This document shows, one piece after another, positions 50,641-57,842 of a DNA stretch of 58,077 nt (positions are counted from its first letter, which is position 1; every line of letters begins with the position of its first letter). The notes under the pieces were generated by a model. It was given only the letters and a program-made list of their open reading frames with translations. It did no database searches and was not told where the DNA came from. The position numbers and the translations under genes are program-made. Origin of the DNA: Bacillus fungorum (GTDB lineage Bacteria; Bacillota; Bacilli; Bacillales; Bacillaceae_G); contig NZ_NWUW01000025.1 of NCBI RefSeq assembly GCF_002746455.1, forward strand, positions 1 through 58,077, given 5' to 3'.

Positions 50641-50835
50641 GTGGATATGAGATTACTACATGACATGATCGAGGATCAAAAAAAAGAATTGAGCTATCTT
50701 GTAAAAAAATATGGATTTAGCCATCAAAAAGTAATTGCTTATAGTCAAAAGTTAGACCTTTTAATTTATGAAGCAATGGGAAAATATCGATTAGATCAAA
50801 AAATGAGGATAAAAAAAGAATCCTTAATTCAATAA
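50641..50835 (+). CDS. Spo0E-family aspartyl-phosphate phosphatase
   Basis: This 64-residue protein has two helices of the Spo0E type: LHDMIEDQKKELSYLVKKYG and the signature YSQKLDLLIYEAM with SxxxLD. Such proteins dephosphorylate Spo0A~P and delay sporulation. The start is uncertain: GTG 50641 or ATG 50647 and 50665 are in frame. AAGGAG is 13 bases before the GTG, and AGGTGG is very close to the first ATG. A plasmid copy could hold the host in a growth state that favours transfer. Confidence 0.82.
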   Translation: MDMRLLHDMIEDQKKELSYLVKKYGFSHQKVIAYSQKLDLLIYEAMGKYRLDQKMRIKKESLIQ

Positions 50836-51010
50836 GGATTCATAACAGGAAGACAAGAGACAGATATAGAAATAAAAAGAATTAAGTATATTATAATTGA
50901 AAAATATGAAAAGGAATATTGAGAAAAAATAACAAAATTGAATTTTCTGATTAATTGTTTTAAAATAAAAACGAGTTGTAGTAACAAACTATCATTAAAC
51001 CCCTTACGCC

Positions 51011-51041
51011 AAAAAGATTGGCAAATATCCAATCTTTTTTT
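51011..51041 (+). terminator. Terminator hairpin
   Basis: AAAAAGATTGG pairs with CCAATCTTTTT around a 7-base loop, followed by T residues. Confidence 0.85.
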
Positions 51042-51088
51042 ATGTAGATAGGCTCTCTTGCTTTTCTTGCATGAGAGCCTATCTACAT
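51042..51088. other. Long perfect hairpin directly after a terminator
   Basis: ATGTAGATAGGCTCTC (51042-51057) pairs perfectly with GAGAGCCTATCTACAT (51073-51088) around a 15-base loop. No T tract follows. A structured RNA or protein-binding site is possible. Confidence 0.6.
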
Positions 51089-51268
51089 TCGGGAACTACC
51101 TCTCATTATTATAAAAAAATAATCCATATAAAACCAATAGGTTTTTTGATAGTAAAACGCTACATTTTTTATATTCTATGTTAAAATTAGTGATTGAGGG
51201 TATAATTTTTCAAGAGAAAAAGGCAAACAATATAAATACTTTCTGAAAGTGTTCAATTCAAGTTCAAC

Positions 51269-51304
51269 AAAAAGCATTTGTTATTCTATAGCAAATGCTT
51301 TTTG
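51269..51304 (+). terminator. Terminator hairpin, possibly of a small RNA
   Basis: AAAAAGCATTTG pairs with CAAATGCTTTTT around an 11-base loop. No ORF precedes it, so an RNA gene between about 51090 and 51300 may end here. Confidence 0.65.
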
Positions 51305-51416
51305 ACAAATTACATTCTTTTTTATAACATAAAAAAAGGAATTGAGTGGGCGAGACTCAATCCTTCGGTAAATTTCATTCACTTCAAAAAAATCCTACTT
51401 TAATAGTGGGGTTTTT

Positions 51417-51773
51417 TTATTTTGTTTTGAGCATGAAATGTAATACTGTATATGCCATTTTTCTTGCCGAACATCCTCGTTTGAGTGCCAATTGTTGTAA
51501 TAGTTTTTGCTGAAATGGTGATAATTCAATTTCTACAAAATGCTGAAAAGCATGAGATTGCCTTACAGGTATATCCTCCATATAGATATAGTCTAAGCCT
51601 TCTGTTACTAGCTCCGATGCAATTTGATCCAAATTTTCGTTATACAATGCGAACTCTTCCAGTCTTTCATGCAAATGTGGTTCTAATGAAATTAATAACT
51701 TCTTATTAGTTTTTCGGAATTTCTGTTTTTGGCCTTTCCAGTAATTTTGCTCTTGTATAACTGCATGTAACAT
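51417..51773 (-). CDS. Hypothetical protein, 118 aa, possibly DNA-binding
   Basis: A basic N-terminus (YWKGQKQKFRKTNKKLLISL) precedes LEPHLHERLEEFALYNENLD and a later helical repeat (LSPFQQKLLQQLALKRGCSA). The pattern looks like two ribbon-helix-helix-type units, but this is tentative. GGGGG precedes the ATG. Confidence 0.55.
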   Translation of the reverse strand: MLHAVIQEQNYWKGQKQKFRKTNKKLLISLEPHLHERLEEFALYNENLDQIASELVTEGLDYIYMEDIPVRQSHAFQHFVEIELSPFQQKLLQQLALKRGCSARKMAYTVLHFMLKTK

Positions 51774-51828
51774 TTTAATTCCCCCTATTTATAATTTAAA
51801 TTTGTATTTCTCCCTTAAAATCAAATTC

Positions 51829-52332
51829 CTACTTATTGTTTCTTACAGTATCAACAGCGGCTAAACAGGCGGCTATCCCTAGACGTTTTTCACTATATAT
51901 TTTCTTGTTCACTGTTAGGTACCAGCACCCATTTTCTTTTACGCTCAATAGATCGTCATATTGCCGCCCTAATTTTTCTAGAATAAAAATGGATTCCTCA
52001 ACAGGATTGAAATATTCAATCGGCATTCTAATAAATGGTGTACGATTCCTCCCCCAATATGTACCGCATTTTTCTAGCCCCAAAAACTCTTTTGCAATGA
52101 CATAATCTAGCCTTTCTGTTGCAACAGATAAATCATGATACGGTATCCACCAATTAGAATCACTCATGGCTACAAACTCTTTTGCAATACTGTTGTATAG
52201 GATTTGACAAATACTAATACCCTCAAAATCATCTTGTGTGACAACAAAATCAGACTGTCTTAATTTGTACCCGTTTTTATCCGTTGTACCAATTTCAAAT
52301 TCTTCACTTTTCAATAATTGAACTGTTTTCAT
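51829..52332 (-). CDS. Hypothetical protein, 167 aa
   Basis: This soluble alpha/beta protein contains CQILYNSIAKEFVAMSDSNW, ERLDYVIAKEFLGLEKCG and a C-terminal KRLGIAACLAAVDTVRN. Start ATG 52332 follows GGGGGAA. No family is recognised. It forms a minus-strand cluster with several very small genes. Confidence 0.6.
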   Translation of the reverse strand: MKTVQLLKSEEFEIGTTDKNGYKLRQSDFVVTQDDFEGISICQILYNSIAKEFVAMSDSNWWIPYHDLSVATERLDYVIAKEFLGLEKCGTYWGRNRTPFIRMPIEYFNPVEESIFILEKLGRQYDDLLSVKENGCWYLTVNKKIYSEKRLGIAACLAAVDTVRNNK

Positions 52333-52426
52333 CACATGAAATTCCCCCTTTATTTCCTAAATGAACATGCTAAAATATTTTTGAAGGCATCTTATTTCTT
52401 GTGCCCTTCACCAATACGATCACTCA

Positions 52427-52570
52427 TCACACTTCCCCTTTCTGTTGCTTTATAACAATGGAAAGGGATTGTTTTGTAAAGCGGCTTTTACTCTCTTGCA
52501 TAGCATTTTGAAGCAATTTCAACTTTGTTTCTTTGCAAAGAACTCTCCATACAGATACACCGATTTTCAT
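52427..52570 (-). CDS. Small basic protein, 47 aa
   Basis: AAAGGAGA lies about eight bases before ATG 52570. The peptide MKIGVSVWRVLCKETKLKLL... ends KQQKGEV, amphipathic and basic. Its stop overlaps the ATG of an 11-codon frame (TGATG). The strong ribosome binding site supports translation; function is unknown. Confidence 0.6.
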   Translation of the reverse strand: MKIGVSVWRVLCKETKLKLLQNAMQESKSRFTKQSLSIVIKQQKGEV

Positions 52571-52615
52571 TTTTCATTTCTCCTTTTCTTTATTTATTCA
52601 ATGCCTCTCAAAGCT

Positions 52616-52783
52616 CTACTTAGCTTTTATATGCCCTAAAATTACTCTGACATGATATATTAACTGCTCACGATCCATCTTCGTATAACCTTTTATCTTG
52701 TTGTGCCGACAAACGGATTTAAGGTCTCTTAATGTCCATTCTTCAACTGGTGAGATTTCAATAACAATAGGTTTTGTATTCAT
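52616..52783 (-). CDS. Small Rho-N/SAP-like protein, 55 aa
   Basis: GGAGGGG lies about seven bases before ATG 52783. The sequence EEWTLRDLKSVCRHNKIKGY, then TKMDREQLIYHV matches the helix-extended-helix of Rho N-terminal/SAP-type nucleic-acid-binding domains. A stand-alone domain of this size may bind DNA or RNA ends. Confidence 0.65.
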   Translation of the reverse strand: MNTKPIVIEISPVEEWTLRDLKSVCRHNKIKGYTKMDREQLIYHVRVILGHIKAK

Positions 52784-52829
52784 TCTTTTCCCCTCCAAAA
52801 TAACGATGTTACACAATTCTTATATTTAC

Positions 52830-52913
52830 TTAATTTGTTAAACTTATAGCAATCAACGCACCAATTAAAACCAAGCCAATAAATTGCATGGTGCTCTTTA
52901 ATGATTGAATCAA
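52830..52913 (-). CDS. 27-aa single-TM peptide
   Basis: AAAGGAG lies eight bases before TTG 52913. The frame encodes MIQSLKSTMQFIGLVLIGAL, then IAISLTN. One hydrophobic helix fills the peptide, like type I toxin-antitoxin peptides or small membrane regulators. The near-ideal ribosome binding site is the main support. Confidence 0.55.
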   Translation of the reverse strand: MIQSLKSTMQFIGLVLIGALIAISLTN

Positions 52914-52942
52914 TGTTATCGCTCCTTTCTAAAGGGATTGTT

Positions 52943-53182
52943 TTAAAATCCAAATAGAATACCAGAAAATAAATAAGTAAACAGCATCATAAAAATTGAG
53001 ATTACAAAGAAACCATAAAACCAAATCTGATCGGAAACATTTTCTTCAATACCAAAATAACGATTTGAATTTTTGTAATTTTCTGAAATGTATAGGTAAA
53101 TTTTTTTGAGGAATTTAAATTTAAGGTGAGGTTGTGTTAAAATAAGCTCACCAGACGTAATTTTATTAAGGATTTGTTTCAT
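52943..53182 (-). CDS. Small single-TM protein, 79 aa
   Basis: The start is ATG 53182 with AAGGAAG seven bases upstream. A basic cytoplasmic part (LKFKFLKKIYLYISENYKNS) is followed by a C-terminal membrane helix (FFVISIFMMLFTYLFSGILF). It lies 30 bp before the 27-residue peptide gene on the same strand. Function is unknown. Confidence 0.6.
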   Translation of the reverse strand: MKQILNKITSGELILTQPHLKFKFLKKIYLYISENYKNSNRYFGIEENVSDQIWFYGFFVISIFMMLFTYLFSGILFGF

Positions 53183-53220
53183 AGCCATTCTTCCTTTCTT
53201 AAATTATGATTCTGTATTAG

Positions 53221-53263
53221 AGAAAGATGTTTTTTGAGCTGGCAGGCTAGGGAACATCTTTCT
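53221..53263 (-). terminator. Terminator-like hairpin
   Basis: AGAAAGATGTT (53221-53231) pairs with AACATCTTTCT (53253-53263). It lies 10 bp downstream of the minus-strand HTH gene. Confidence 0.65.
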
Positions 53264-53272
53264 TTTAAAATA

Positions 53273-53509
53273 TTAGTTTTTTCGTTCTCCAAACCAATTT
53301 ATCATTGCTTCAGAAGTAATAATCCATTCTTTTCTCTTTCCATTCGGCTTAATAAAGCATTTGATTAATCCCTGTTGAATCATAACTTCTCTTTCCTGAT
53401 CCGCTTTTTTAGAAATTCCCTCTTGTAACTTGTTCCTTAAAGTTGAATCTGGTATCTTCCAATAGAATGCGGCTTCACTAGGTGTCATGTAGTTATCAAT
53501 TGCTTTCAT
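53273..53509 (-). CDS. Small excisionase-like HTH protein, 78 aa
   Basis: The N-terminus MTPSEAAFYWKIPDSTLRNK is a MerR/excisionase-type helix-turn-helix, and the end KEWIITSEAMINWFG is the usual wing and last helix. GGAGGG precedes the ATG. A promoter with a 26-bp palindrome lies about 170 bp upstream, giving a long leader that includes a 28-codon ORF and a hairpin. Confidence 0.75.
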   Translation of the reverse strand: MKAIDNYMTPSEAAFYWKIPDSTLRNKLQEGISKKADQEREVMIQQGLIKCFIKPNGKRKEWIITSEAMINWFGERKN

Positions 53510-53582
53510 AGTTATTTTCCCTCCACAATACTTTTGCTATAATGTTTGTAGAAGGATTGAAGGGAGTTCCTAGGTTCCCCAT
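53496..53582 (-). CDS. Possible 28-aa leader peptide
   Basis: ATG 53582 has AGGA six bases upstream. The frame MGNLGTPFNPSTNIIAKVLW... overlaps the start of the HTH gene by 14 bases. It could couple translation of that gene or be a chance ORF. Confidence 0.3.
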   Translation of the reverse strand: MGNLGTPFNPSTNIIAKVLWRENNYESN

Positions 53583-53676
53583 GATAAATCCTAATATTAT
53601 TCCATAGCCATTTATCACATTGATAATGGCTTATTTTATTTTTTATCCTCCTTCTTTAAGTTTTTTCTATAACCTA

Positions 53677-53705
53677 ATTATAGGACTTATAAGTCCTATA
53701 ATCAA
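53677..53705 (-). promoter_or_regulatory. Promoter embedded in a 26-bp perfect palindrome
   Basis: Bases 53677-53702 are a perfect palindrome around GACTTATAAGTC. On the minus strand TTGATT (53705-53700), a 17-bp spacer and TATAAT (53682-53677) fit a strong promoter, so a dimeric repressor would cover it fully. It serves the 53273-53509 gene; a mirror-image -10 exists on the plus strand. Confidence 0.7.
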
Positions 53706-53779
53706 TTATTTTTTGTTTTTTTATTTCGTATTTTTTCGACAAATTAAAAAAGCTATGTAGATACATAGCTCCATACCCG

Positions 53780-54214
53780 TTATTTCACAACAATTTTCAC
53801 TTTTGCTCCGTTTGGTAATTTCTCAACTTTATTACCTATATACGAACCAGCACCACGATTATCAGCTGGTTTTATGTGTCTTATATCTGCACCTTTTCCA
53901 CCTTCACGACACATAGCCATAGGGTATTCATCACGATCATATCCTTTTTTCGTTGGAACATTTGCTAAAGACTGTTTTCTCCTTTCTGCGGCTCCATCCC
54001 GATCAATTGTACAAATATCTGTCTTGCCATTTGCAATCGCATCTTTAATATGTGCCGCGGTTTCTGGATACTTATTTGATGGAAACTCTATAACTTGTGC
54101 AATCTCTTGTGTTCCACTTGTTTGTTTTGCAGGATTTGAATTCTGAATTGCTGAACATCCCGAAAATAGTAACCCCATTACTAAAAAACTACTTACCGCC
54201 CCTTTAAAATTCAT
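53780..54214 (-). CDS. NucB-like secreted DNase lipoprotein
   Basis: This 144-residue protein starts at ATG 54214 (GGGGGA upstream). It has a lipoprotein signal with lipobox LLFSGC. The mature part has the NucA/NucB DNase pattern: CTIDRDGAAERRKQSL, KKGYDRDEYPMAMCREGGKG and PADNRGAGSYIGN. NucB-type enzymes nick or degrade extracellular DNA. Lipid anchoring at the cell surface would let it cut incoming or neighbouring DNA. Confidence 0.85.
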   Translation of the reverse strand: MNFKGAVSSFLVMGLLFSGCSAIQNSNPAKQTSGTQEIAQVIEFPSNKYPETAAHIKDAIANGKTDICTIDRDGAAERRKQSLANVPTKKGYDRDEYPMAMCREGGKGADIRHIKPADNRGAGSYIGNKVEKLPNGAKVKIVVK

Positions 54215-54236
54215 TATGCTCCCCCTTATGAAAATC

Positions 54237-54488
54237 TTAATCGTATTGGCTAAACACGTAATCATAAAATGCATCTGCAACATTCTCCACAAGATGATAA
54301 GAAACATACTTCTCCAATGCTTTCATTAACATAGGCTTTTCATCGATAAAATTAATCGTGTAATCCATTAAGAAACTCCAATTCCAGGATGGAATTGCAA
54401 TCAAACAACTATGTTTCATCTCATGTTCACAAAAATAAACCGTTGGTGATCCACATTGCTTTAATACTTCAAACTCAACACACTCCAT
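54237..54488 (-). CDS. Hypothetical protein, 83 aa
   Basis: AAGGAGG lies seven bases before the ATG. This soluble protein contains CGSPTVYFCEHEMKHSC with several Cys and His residues that could bind metal, then a helical end (KALEKYVSYHLVENVADAFY). It sits 17 bp after the integrase. No family is recognised. Confidence 0.6.
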   Translation of the reverse strand: MECVEFEVLKQCGSPTVYFCEHEMKHSCLIAIPSWNWSFLMDYTINFIDEKPMLMKALEKYVSYHLVENVADAFYDYVFSQYD

Positions 54489-54505
54489 TTGTTATCCTCC
54501 TTACT

Positions 54506-55078
54506 CTATAGTGTGAAATCCTCCATTGTTTTACGGATTTCATCAGCTTCTACACCAATGTATTGTAGTGTTTGTCTTTGCGTCGCATGACCAAATAACT
54601 TCATTAAATAATACACATCTTTCATTTTTTTATAATACTGATATCCGAACGTTTTCCGCATACTATGTGTTCCCCAATGCTCTGAATCAATCCCACAAGC
54701 CTGTGCCGCTTTATGCAAAAACGTATGAGCCATTTGTCTTGTGATTGGCTTATCTCCTTGACGACTTGGGAATAACCAATCGGAATCTGCCATGTTACTT
54801 GTATATTTCGCAATCTCTTGTTGTAAAACCGTATTGAAATATACTTCTACAGTTGTATCTGTTTTTTCCATTTTAATTTTTATAACATGCTTCCCTCGAA
54901 CATCTTTCACACGCAATCGTAAAATGTCACTAATGCGTAAACCTGTGTTAATTCCAAAATAAAATAAAAAGTAATTTCGATATGAGGAATTTTGCAAAAG
55001 CCAATCTTTCATTTCTTCAATTTTTTCTATTGAACGAATTGGCTCTTTTGCCCCAGGTTTTCGTCCCCCTTTCGTCAT
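54506..55078 (-). CDS. Tyrosine recombinase/integrase, short form
   Basis: This 190-residue catalytic domain has Arg48 in TGLRISDIL, Lys72, His138 and Arg141 in HSMRKTF, His164 in LFGH and nucleophile Tyr173. All catalytic residues are present, but the N-terminal core-binding domain is very short. Short integrases of this type resolve plasmid multimers or act on phage-like sites. AGGAGG precedes the ATG, and an inverted repeat overlaps its promoter. Confidence 0.88.
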   Translation of the reverse strand: MTKGGRKPGAKEPIRSIEKIEEMKDWLLQNSSYRNYFLFYFGINTGLRISDILRLRVKDVRGKHVIKIKMEKTDTTVEVYFNTVLQQEIAKYTSNMADSDWLFPSRQGDKPITRQMAHTFLHKAAQACGIDSEHWGTHSMRKTFGYQYYKKMKDVYYLMKLFGHATQRQTLQYIGVEADEIRKTMEDFTL

Positions 55079-55127
55079 AAAACATGACCTCCTAAAACTC
55101 TGTTGTAAGCTATAATATGTAAAACTT

Positions 55128-55162
55128 AGTTTAACTATAACTATAATTTGTTAAACTGACAA
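55128..55162 (-). promoter_or_regulatory. Integrase promoter with inverted-repeat operator or recombination site
   Basis: TTGTCA (55162-55157), a 17-bp spacer and TATAGT (55139-55134) form the promoter. AGTTTAAC (55128-55135) and GTTAAACT (55150-55157) are perfect 8-bp arms around it. Two inverted arms around a 14-bp centre also resemble a tyrosine-recombinase crossover site. Confidence 0.6.
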
Positions 55163-55470
55163 TCTTTTTCTTTTCATTTTATAGAGAAAAAAACCAGTAA
55201 TACCATAGAAAAGCGCATGATATCACTGGTTTTTATGAGTTTAACATTTTGTATGTTTTGTAAAACTAATTTTCGATTTACAAATATTAAATATGCTCTA
55301 AAAGGTGTACCTTTTGAAACCGATGCATATATTTTCTTATTCAATTCTGAAATTAATTTTTGGAATACCCCTAACCTTTTGGATTACAGCATAACGTATT
55401 GTATATAAAATAAGTCCCAAAAACTTTACTTTTTGAGACACTCCTACGACGACTAACATATTTTCAAAAC
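55163..55470. other. Intergenic region without a supported gene
   Basis: AACCAGT (near 55190) and ACTGGTT (near 55225) can pair. A 63-codon plus-strand frame is open but has no ribosome binding site and low-complexity content. Confidence 0.5.
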
Positions 55471-55512
55471 AAATGCCTACAGCTCAGCTGTAGGCATTTG
55501 ACTTTTTTTATT
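55471..55512. terminator. Bidirectional terminator after the CBASS operon
   Basis: AAATGCCTACAGC pairs perfectly with GCTGTAGGCATTT around a 3-base loop (55471-55499). T runs follow on both strands. Confidence 0.9.
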
Positions 55513-55557
55513 TTCATTTCACTATCTTAAAGAACTTTATCTATTTGTAATATCTTT

Positions 55558-56871
55558 TTAAGCAATAGCAATGGGCACCTTAATTCTATCTTTAGCTACA
55601 CAAACTTCATTATGAATAATATAACAATCAACATAATGGCTACCTCTAAAATCTGTAGTTTCTGTTATTTGCTCGTTTCCTGTATCTTGAGAGATTTCGC
55701 CGCGAATCATGTTTCTTTTAACGGCTTCTATTCCAACATTCCGTACTTTCCAGTAAACTGTGTAAGGTAATTCAAGCTCAGCTACTTCATTTTGTTCAAT
55801 ATAGAATTTTAATTGCTTTTTTGTCTTGAGAGGGAATCGCTTCATTATAAAGTCTGATAAACTCCCCTCACGAAAACCATCCTGTAATACATTAGCATTT
55901 ATCGATAAACTATATCGAATATCTACAGGGAACAACTTCTCAATGAATTGCTCAGTTTTACTGTATTCGTAAGATGCAAATGCACTCTTGGTAACCTCTT
56001 GTACTCCTTCAGGAGCTGGAAATCCTTGACCAAATAACTCTTGGAGAATATCATATATTTCTTCACTTTCTTCTGATAATAATTCTAACTTGCCATGAGC
56101 TTTCTTTGCCTTTTTAATAAAAGTTTTCTTTTTGTCATATACTTGTTGATTACTTCCCAATGCAAGCCAATACTTTCTAGTCTCACTCTGATTCTTCAAG
56201 TAAGCAAACAAGTCCTTAAGTATCGGCAAATAATCTTCAAAACTGCATTCTTTATAGTCTGCGTATTCTTCAAAAAAGTCATATACTAAAGTATCAATTA
56301 ACAATCCCCCGAATTTGAAACCCGCTTCATTTTTCCAAGCGCGCATCATATTGCATATATAACGGTAATGCGTATCCGTATCTACTGTCATAGCGAGACT
56401 CTCTCTAATTTCTGGCATCGGGTCTGTTTTTTTCCATTTCCCACCGTTATTTGAATCAGGATACGTAAAACTGCCATCATTTTCTGAAAAGCAAGGGCAA
56501 ACTTCTATTTGATAGTTAGAAAAACTAACAACTACAACTTGTCCATCGCCGCGGACAATGGTTCTAGGATATGTTGCCTTTATTACTTCTTTTACTCGTT
56601 GTAATAACTTAGATTGACCATTCCCCTCATGATTATTATATTGCGTATACAATGCATCAGGAAGGATGAATAACATATCTAGGTCGCTGATACCTTTAAT
56701 AGCAGTGCCTCTTCCTAGTGATCCGACTTTATGTGCATGTTCTTCATCACTTTCTAAATCCCAAAACGATTGATTTAATTTTTTTGTTATCCGTTTATAC
56801 TTCTTATCAATATCCTCTAAATTATCTACTTCCAAACCTTCTACATATTCTGAGAATGAATCTGATAACAT
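55558..56871 (-). CDS. CBASS CD-NTase (cGAS-like nucleotidyltransferase) with C-terminal sensor domain
   Basis: This 437-residue enzyme has the nucleotidyltransferase signature: Gly50-Ser51 in KVGSLGRGTAIKG, Asp63 and Asp65 in SDLDMLFIL, and a third acidic residue Glu123 in YQIEVCP. A helical core follows (RYICNMMRAWKNEAGFKFGG), then a beta-rich C-terminal domain of the AGS-C type (about 330-437). CD-NTases make cyclic oligonucleotides on phage infection. The ATG at 56871 shares a base with the effector stop (TGATG), with GGGGGA upstream. The partner effector makes this a minimal type I CBASS operon. Confidence 0.88.
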   Translation of the reverse strand: MLSDSFSEYVEGLEVDNLEDIDKKYKRITKKLNQSFWDLESDEEHAHKVGSLGRGTAIKGISDLDMLFILPDALYTQYNNHEGNGQSKLLQRVKEVIKATYPRTIVRGDGQVVVVSFSNYQIEVCPCFSENDGSFTYPDSNNGGKWKKTDPMPEIRESLAMTVDTDTHYRYICNMMRAWKNEAGFKFGGLLIDTLVYDFFEEYADYKECSFEDYLPILKDLFAYLKNQSETRKYWLALGSNQQVYDKKKTFIKKAKKAHGKLELLSEESEEIYDILQELFGQGFPAPEGVQEVTKSAFASYEYSKTEQFIEKLFPVDIRYSLSINANVLQDGFREGSLSDFIMKRFPLKTKKQLKFYIEQNEVAELELPYTVYWKVRNVGIEAVKRNMIRGEISQDTGNEQITETTDFRGSHYVDCYIIHNEVCVAKDRIKVPIAIA

Positions 56872-57461
56872 CAAAGTCCCCCTGTAAATGCTACTTTTAA
56901 AAGTAGGAATATTACTATATACATTAAAATGGAAAATACAAGTGATTTAGGTATTTTATCTTTGTACCATTTAAATTTTTTTTGCTCATCTATCCAATCA
57001 ATCTGCATTTGACAAAAAAACTTGTAGTGTGCAAACCAATCGCTCCCATAAATTTGTTTTGACATACTAACTGCGTAAAATTCATTCATGATTTCCCTCA
57101 TCTGAGTTTCTTCTTCTTGAAAATTATCTGCTGAGGAAATTTGGACTTTCCAATACAATGCTCTTAATTGATTGAATAATTTTGTAGTCTTAACACCAGC
57201 TTCTTCATACTTCTCTTTATCCTGACTATAAGGCGAAATATAAAAAGCAAATGCGCTGATAATAACTAAAATCAGAGAAATAAATTGAGCATAAGGAGCA
57301 TTAGGATAGGCTAGCTGCCCAAGCCCTACCATGAAGGTTATAACGGATATGATAACGGGAATTTTTTCGACAATATCATAGGTAGCAAAGTGTTTCTTTG
57401 CTCCAAAGCCAACATTATATCCATTTGTGGCTAACTCTTTTAATAAGGCATCTTTATTCAA
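56871..57461 (-). CDS. SLATT-type membrane effector of the CBASS system
   Basis: This 196-residue protein has two adjacent membrane helices (IPVIISVITFMVGLGQLAY and FISLILVIISAFAFYI, residues about 34-76), a long charged cytoplasmic helical part and a third hydrophobic helix at the C-terminus (SLVFSILMYIVIFLLLKVAF). This matches SLATT domains, predicted pore-forming effectors that kill the infected cell when the CD-NTase signal appears. It starts at TTG 57461 (AGGGG about ten bases upstream) and is translationally coupled to the cyclase. Confidence 0.82.
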   Translation of the reverse strand: MNKDALLKELATNGYNVGFGAKKHFATYDIVEKIPVIISVITFMVGLGQLAYPNAPYAQFISLILVIISAFAFYISPYSQDKEKYEEAGVKTTKLFNQLRALYWKVQISSADNFQEEETQMREIMNEFYAVSMSKQIYGSDWFAHYKFFCQMQIDWIDEQKKFKWYKDKIPKSLVFSILMYIVIFLLLKVAFTGGL

Positions 57462-57817
57462 TACACATCAGCCCCTATCTCGTTTGTTTATATATGATTT
57501 ATTAAATATATATTAACACCATTCCTAATTTCTGTCTCTTATTAGCTACCTATTGACAGGGTTCCTACCCTAGTCCGCAATAAAATCTCCATATTAGTAA
57601 TCTATAAAAAGTAAAACTAAGTTTATCCCCCTTCATAATTTGTGAAAAATAAATTCGTAAATCTTTTCTTTTTTTGGTGAGAGACCTTCCAAACCCGAGA
57701 TTTATTGTTCGAAGTGCTATATTAATAAAGAGAGAAGAAAAAAGGAGATAAATACATTACGTAAAAATAATTTGCATTTTCAAAATTTTTAGTTAATTCT
57801 GTTATATTATAAGTAAG
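57462..57817. other. Divergent promoter region of CBASS and the repeat-protein gene
   Basis: No supported gene is seen. AT-rich TATATATT-like elements lie near 57490-57515. A second strong ribosome binding site (AAAGGAG near 57742) leads only to ATT-ACG-TAA and is probably vestigial. TATATT at 57803-57808 may be the -10 for the repeat-protein gene, with a poor -35. Confidence 0.45.
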
Positions 57818-57842
57818 ATACCTTAGAAAGGAGCCAAAACCA

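Larger units (their letters stand above)
50836..51416. other. Non-coding region rich in hairpins
   Basis: No supported gene lies in 580 bp. It contains at least four inverted repeats: 51011-51041 (terminator), 51042-51088 (16-bp perfect arms), 51269-51304 (12-bp perfect arms with T run) and 51341-51366. Small RNAs or stacked terminators would explain them. Confidence 0.6.

Noticed and set aside
52392..52427. 11-codon ORF MSDRIGEGHKK with TGATG overlap to the 47-aa gene
   Set aside because: The overlap is intriguing, but it is too short to support without expression data.
55217..55408. 63-codon plus-strand ORF
   Set aside because: No ribosome binding site, low-complexity residues, and it overlaps a hairpin between convergent units.
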